From Myrica gale (Eukaryota > Streptophyta > Magnoliopsida > Fagales > Myricaceae), in assembly GCA_963930655.1 (NCBI GenBank), contig OZ005606.1, positions 19,756,001 to 19,820,000 on the forward strand: a DNA stretch of 64,000 nucleotides, read 5' to 3'. Position numbers and translations under genes: made by a program. How positions within the stretch are numbered: position 1 is the first letter of the stretch; the number at the start of each line of letters is the position of its first letter. Shown here in pieces: positions 61,784 to 64,000 of this stretch. Below the pieces are notes generated by a model. It searched no databases. It was given only the letters and a program-made list of their open reading frames with translations, and had not been told where the DNA came from.

Positions 61784-63462
61784 TTAATACAAAGTTTTAC
61801 CATGCCTCGGCTGTGATTTGAAGATGCAGAAACGAGATTATTAAAATCAACAGTAGGGAGTTGGGTTGGGACTTGGGACTCGGGCAGAACAGCTATTGGC
61901 AATGAGTTTTTGAAGTTTTATCAATTACAACTAGTTCTCCGACTATACCTCCGGATCTTGATAACTTAATTGAGTCATTCTTAACATCGGAGGATAATCT
62001 AATGCTTATGAAATTTTCAGATGCTGAGGAAATATATAGTAAATTAAAGAAAATGGCTCCAGAAAAAGCGTCGGGTCCTGACGACATGACAATGTTTTTC
62101 TTCAGATTTTTTTGGGAGCTGGTTGGTTCAGATGTGGTGAGTTCTATCCTGGATTTTTTTGCAAATGATGTGATTTGCCGGTTTTGAATCATACCCATAT
62201 CACTTTGATTCTGAAGGTGGATAATCCTTCGAAAGTGAGCCAATTTAGGCCCATTAGCTTATGTAATGTCATTTACAAAATTATTTCCAAGCTTATGACA
62301 GAACGATTGAAGCTTGTTCTACCGAAGCTTCTCTCACCTTATTAAAATGCTTTTGTTTCAGGGCGTGCTATTCATGATAATTATATTATTGCCGCGGAAA
62401 TGTTCCATCGCATGAATCATAAGCAAGAAAGGGGAGGATGGATGGCGATCAAGACTGACATGGAAAAAGTTTATGATAAAGTAGAGTTGGGGTTTGTGCT
62501 CAAAGTGTTGGAGCAGTTTGGGTTTCATTTGACCAACATAGTCCAAGATGCTCAAAGTGTTGGAGCAGTGCATCTTGACCACTTCATTCCCTATTCTTAT
62601 CAATGGAAGTCCGTTTGGAAATTTTTATCCTTCGCGAGGGTTACGTCAAGGTAACCCCCTGTCGCCTTTGCTTTTTATTCTATGCGTTGAGGTGTGGTCC
62701 AGATTACTGATTCGCGAGGAAAATAATGGTCGTTTGAAAGACATTAAGGTGAGTCGAGCTGCTCCTAGCATCTCTCACTCCTCTTTGTCGATGACCTTCT
62801 CTTGTTTGGCAATGCCACATCCAGTGGAGCATCAATTTTGGATGAATGTATGAGTAAGTATATGGCATGGTCGGGTCAAAAGATTAATAGAGCGAGATCT
62901 TCAGTACACTTTAGTAAAAAAAATTTGGGGGCAGCAAGTTCTTTCTATTTTGGATATTTTGCAGTTGAAGAGACTCCCTTCTAAAGCCAAGCATCTTGGC
63001 TTGCCATTAATTATTCCTCGGGCGAAAGTAGGTGCGGTAGTAGAGATCAAGGATAAATTTTTGCAAAAAATTCAGGATGGAAAGCGAAAGTCCTTTCTCA
63101 AGCGGGACGCACCATGATGATCAAGGCAATCACTAGTGCTATTCCCTCATATCTAATGAGCTTCTATTCTATGCCTAATTCTTGGTGTAAGACTATTTAT
63201 AAGGAATTGAAGAATTTTTGGTGGGGAAATAAGACGGATAAATCTCACAGCCTCTCTTTGATTGCTTGGAGGACAATTTGCACACTGAAACAAGTGGGAG
63301 GTTTGGGTATAAGACTTACGTCTGAAGTCAACAAAGCATTGGTATCTAAGTTAGCTTGGACTATGTTGTCTAACAAGGAGAGTTTATGGGTTCATGTCAT
63401 TGGAGGTAAATATTTGACAGGCAAGTCTTTTCGGGAAGCGGAGGTGCATGCTACGGATTTAT

Positions 63463-63540
63463 GGTTTCCAGAAAATTATTTTGGAAGGTGACTCCAACTC
63501 TTCAATTGGGTTTCCAGAAAATTATTTTGGAAGGTGACTC
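63463..63540 (+). repeat. 32-bp direct repeat in LINE, separated by 14 bp
   Basis: GGTTTCCAGAAAATTATTTT plus GGAAGGTGACTC occurs at 63463-63494 and 63509-63540. The repeat sits where the C-terminal part of ORF2 jumps to the RNase H segment, suggesting an internal deletion with junction duplication. Confidence 0.85.
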
Positions 63541-63852
63541 GACTAATGTTATTTCTGCTCTTCAGAACTACCCTCGTGCTAAGGAGTGGAAAATTCAACC
63601 CCTTGTACTGGACATTCACACTCTACTAAGGTAGATGAAGGTTTGTCATTTTAGTCATGTTCGTTGTGGTGCAAATGAGGCGGTGCACCTGCTAGCTCGT
63701 TAGACCACCACTGAGTTACTCTCAGGAGGTAATTCATGTAATGTTGAGCATTTTCCTGATGTTTATTGGTTGTTTGCGGGGACCGATCCCCCTTAGTTTT
63801 GTATTGTTCAGTTTTGAGTTTTGAATAAAAGTTGGAGTTATTATTAAAAAAA

Positions 63853-64000
63853 ATTATATGTATAATAAGGGTAGACTATTTCAAGTTCCCAACACTCTCG
63901 GCAATAACGTGCGAGCCAAATTGCCAAACTTTAACATATGAACTCATGAATTATTAACAGAATATAATTTGTAACCCATATTTAAGATCCAACTATTAAA
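63853..64000. other. Right edge, nothing recognised
   Basis: AT-rich sequence after the LINE A tail. It may be LPXC intron if the gene continues beyond the window. Confidence 0.3.

Larger units (their letters stand above)
60999..63852 (+). mobile_element. 5'-truncated L1-type LINE with RNase H end
   Basis: It starts inside the endonuclease (VDLGFVGSKYTW near 61035). Reverse transcriptase pieces follow (KKMAPEKASGPDDMT near 62050, AIKTDMEKVYDKVE near 62445, SRGLRQGNPLSPLLFIL near 62634, FVDDLLLFG near 62784), then GGLGIRLTSEVNKALVSKL near 63300, and a partial RNase H (ILEGDSTNVISALQ near 63523). It ends in AATAAAAG and an A run (63845-63852). Stops and shifts are frequent. A MITE interrupts it at 61608-61783. 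No target duplication is evident. Confidence 0.82.

Overview
This window is nuclear DNA from a flowering plant, most likely a woody dicot. The genes are split by spliceosomal introns, and their products are plant-type proteins. Intergenic and intronic DNA is AT-rich and packed with plant transposons: L1-type LINEs, a Ty1-copia element, hAT/MULE/Harbinger-like MITEs and tRNA-derived SINEs. I see no bacterial operon, CRISPR array or genuine tRNA/rRNA gene. I cannot name the species from the sequence alone.

Layout. 1-8959 is intergenic, with nested small DNA transposons; the clearest is a 1.55 kb hAT-like element at 6825-8376. 8960-37473 (+) is one large gene of 13 exons encoding a CPSF73-II / Integrator-subunit-11-type metallo-beta-lactamase/beta-CASP RNA endonuclease (642 codons by my exon model). 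Only about 1.9 kb of its 28.5 kb is coding. Intron 5 holds an antisense L1-type LINE (14193-18900). Intron 10 holds a Ty1-copia retrotransposon (23974-29337) and a rearranged LINE with a 300-bp-arm inverted repeat. Smaller introns hold hAT, TRIM-like, SINE and MITE copies. 37474-42727 is intergenic, with two or three MITEs and a hAT-like element. 42728-48037 (+) is a five-exon gene for a membrane RING-H2 E3 ubiquitin ligase (364 codons). About 49480-55162 (+) is a decayed LINE carrying a nested hAT-like element with a perfect 8-bp target duplication. 56279-60041 (-) holds the last five recognisable exons of plant LPXC (UDP-3-O-acyl-N-acetylglucosamine deacetylase). These show two single-base frame breaks and a GC-AG intron; the 5' exons are not in the window or were not recognised. 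About 61000-63850 (+) is another decayed LINE, itself split by a MITE.

The three cellular genes belong to unrelated processes: snRNA/pre-mRNA 3'-end processing, ubiquitination at membranes, and mitochondrial lipid-A-like synthesis. They are not a functional cluster. I find no convincing evidence of a new multi-gene system. The best leads are a large intronic hairpin made of host flank plus LINE, the twice-broken LPXC with its GC-AG intron, a SINE family with one shared tail and two different heads, and two MITE families with paired copies. One of those MITE copies sits precisely in a LINE codon.
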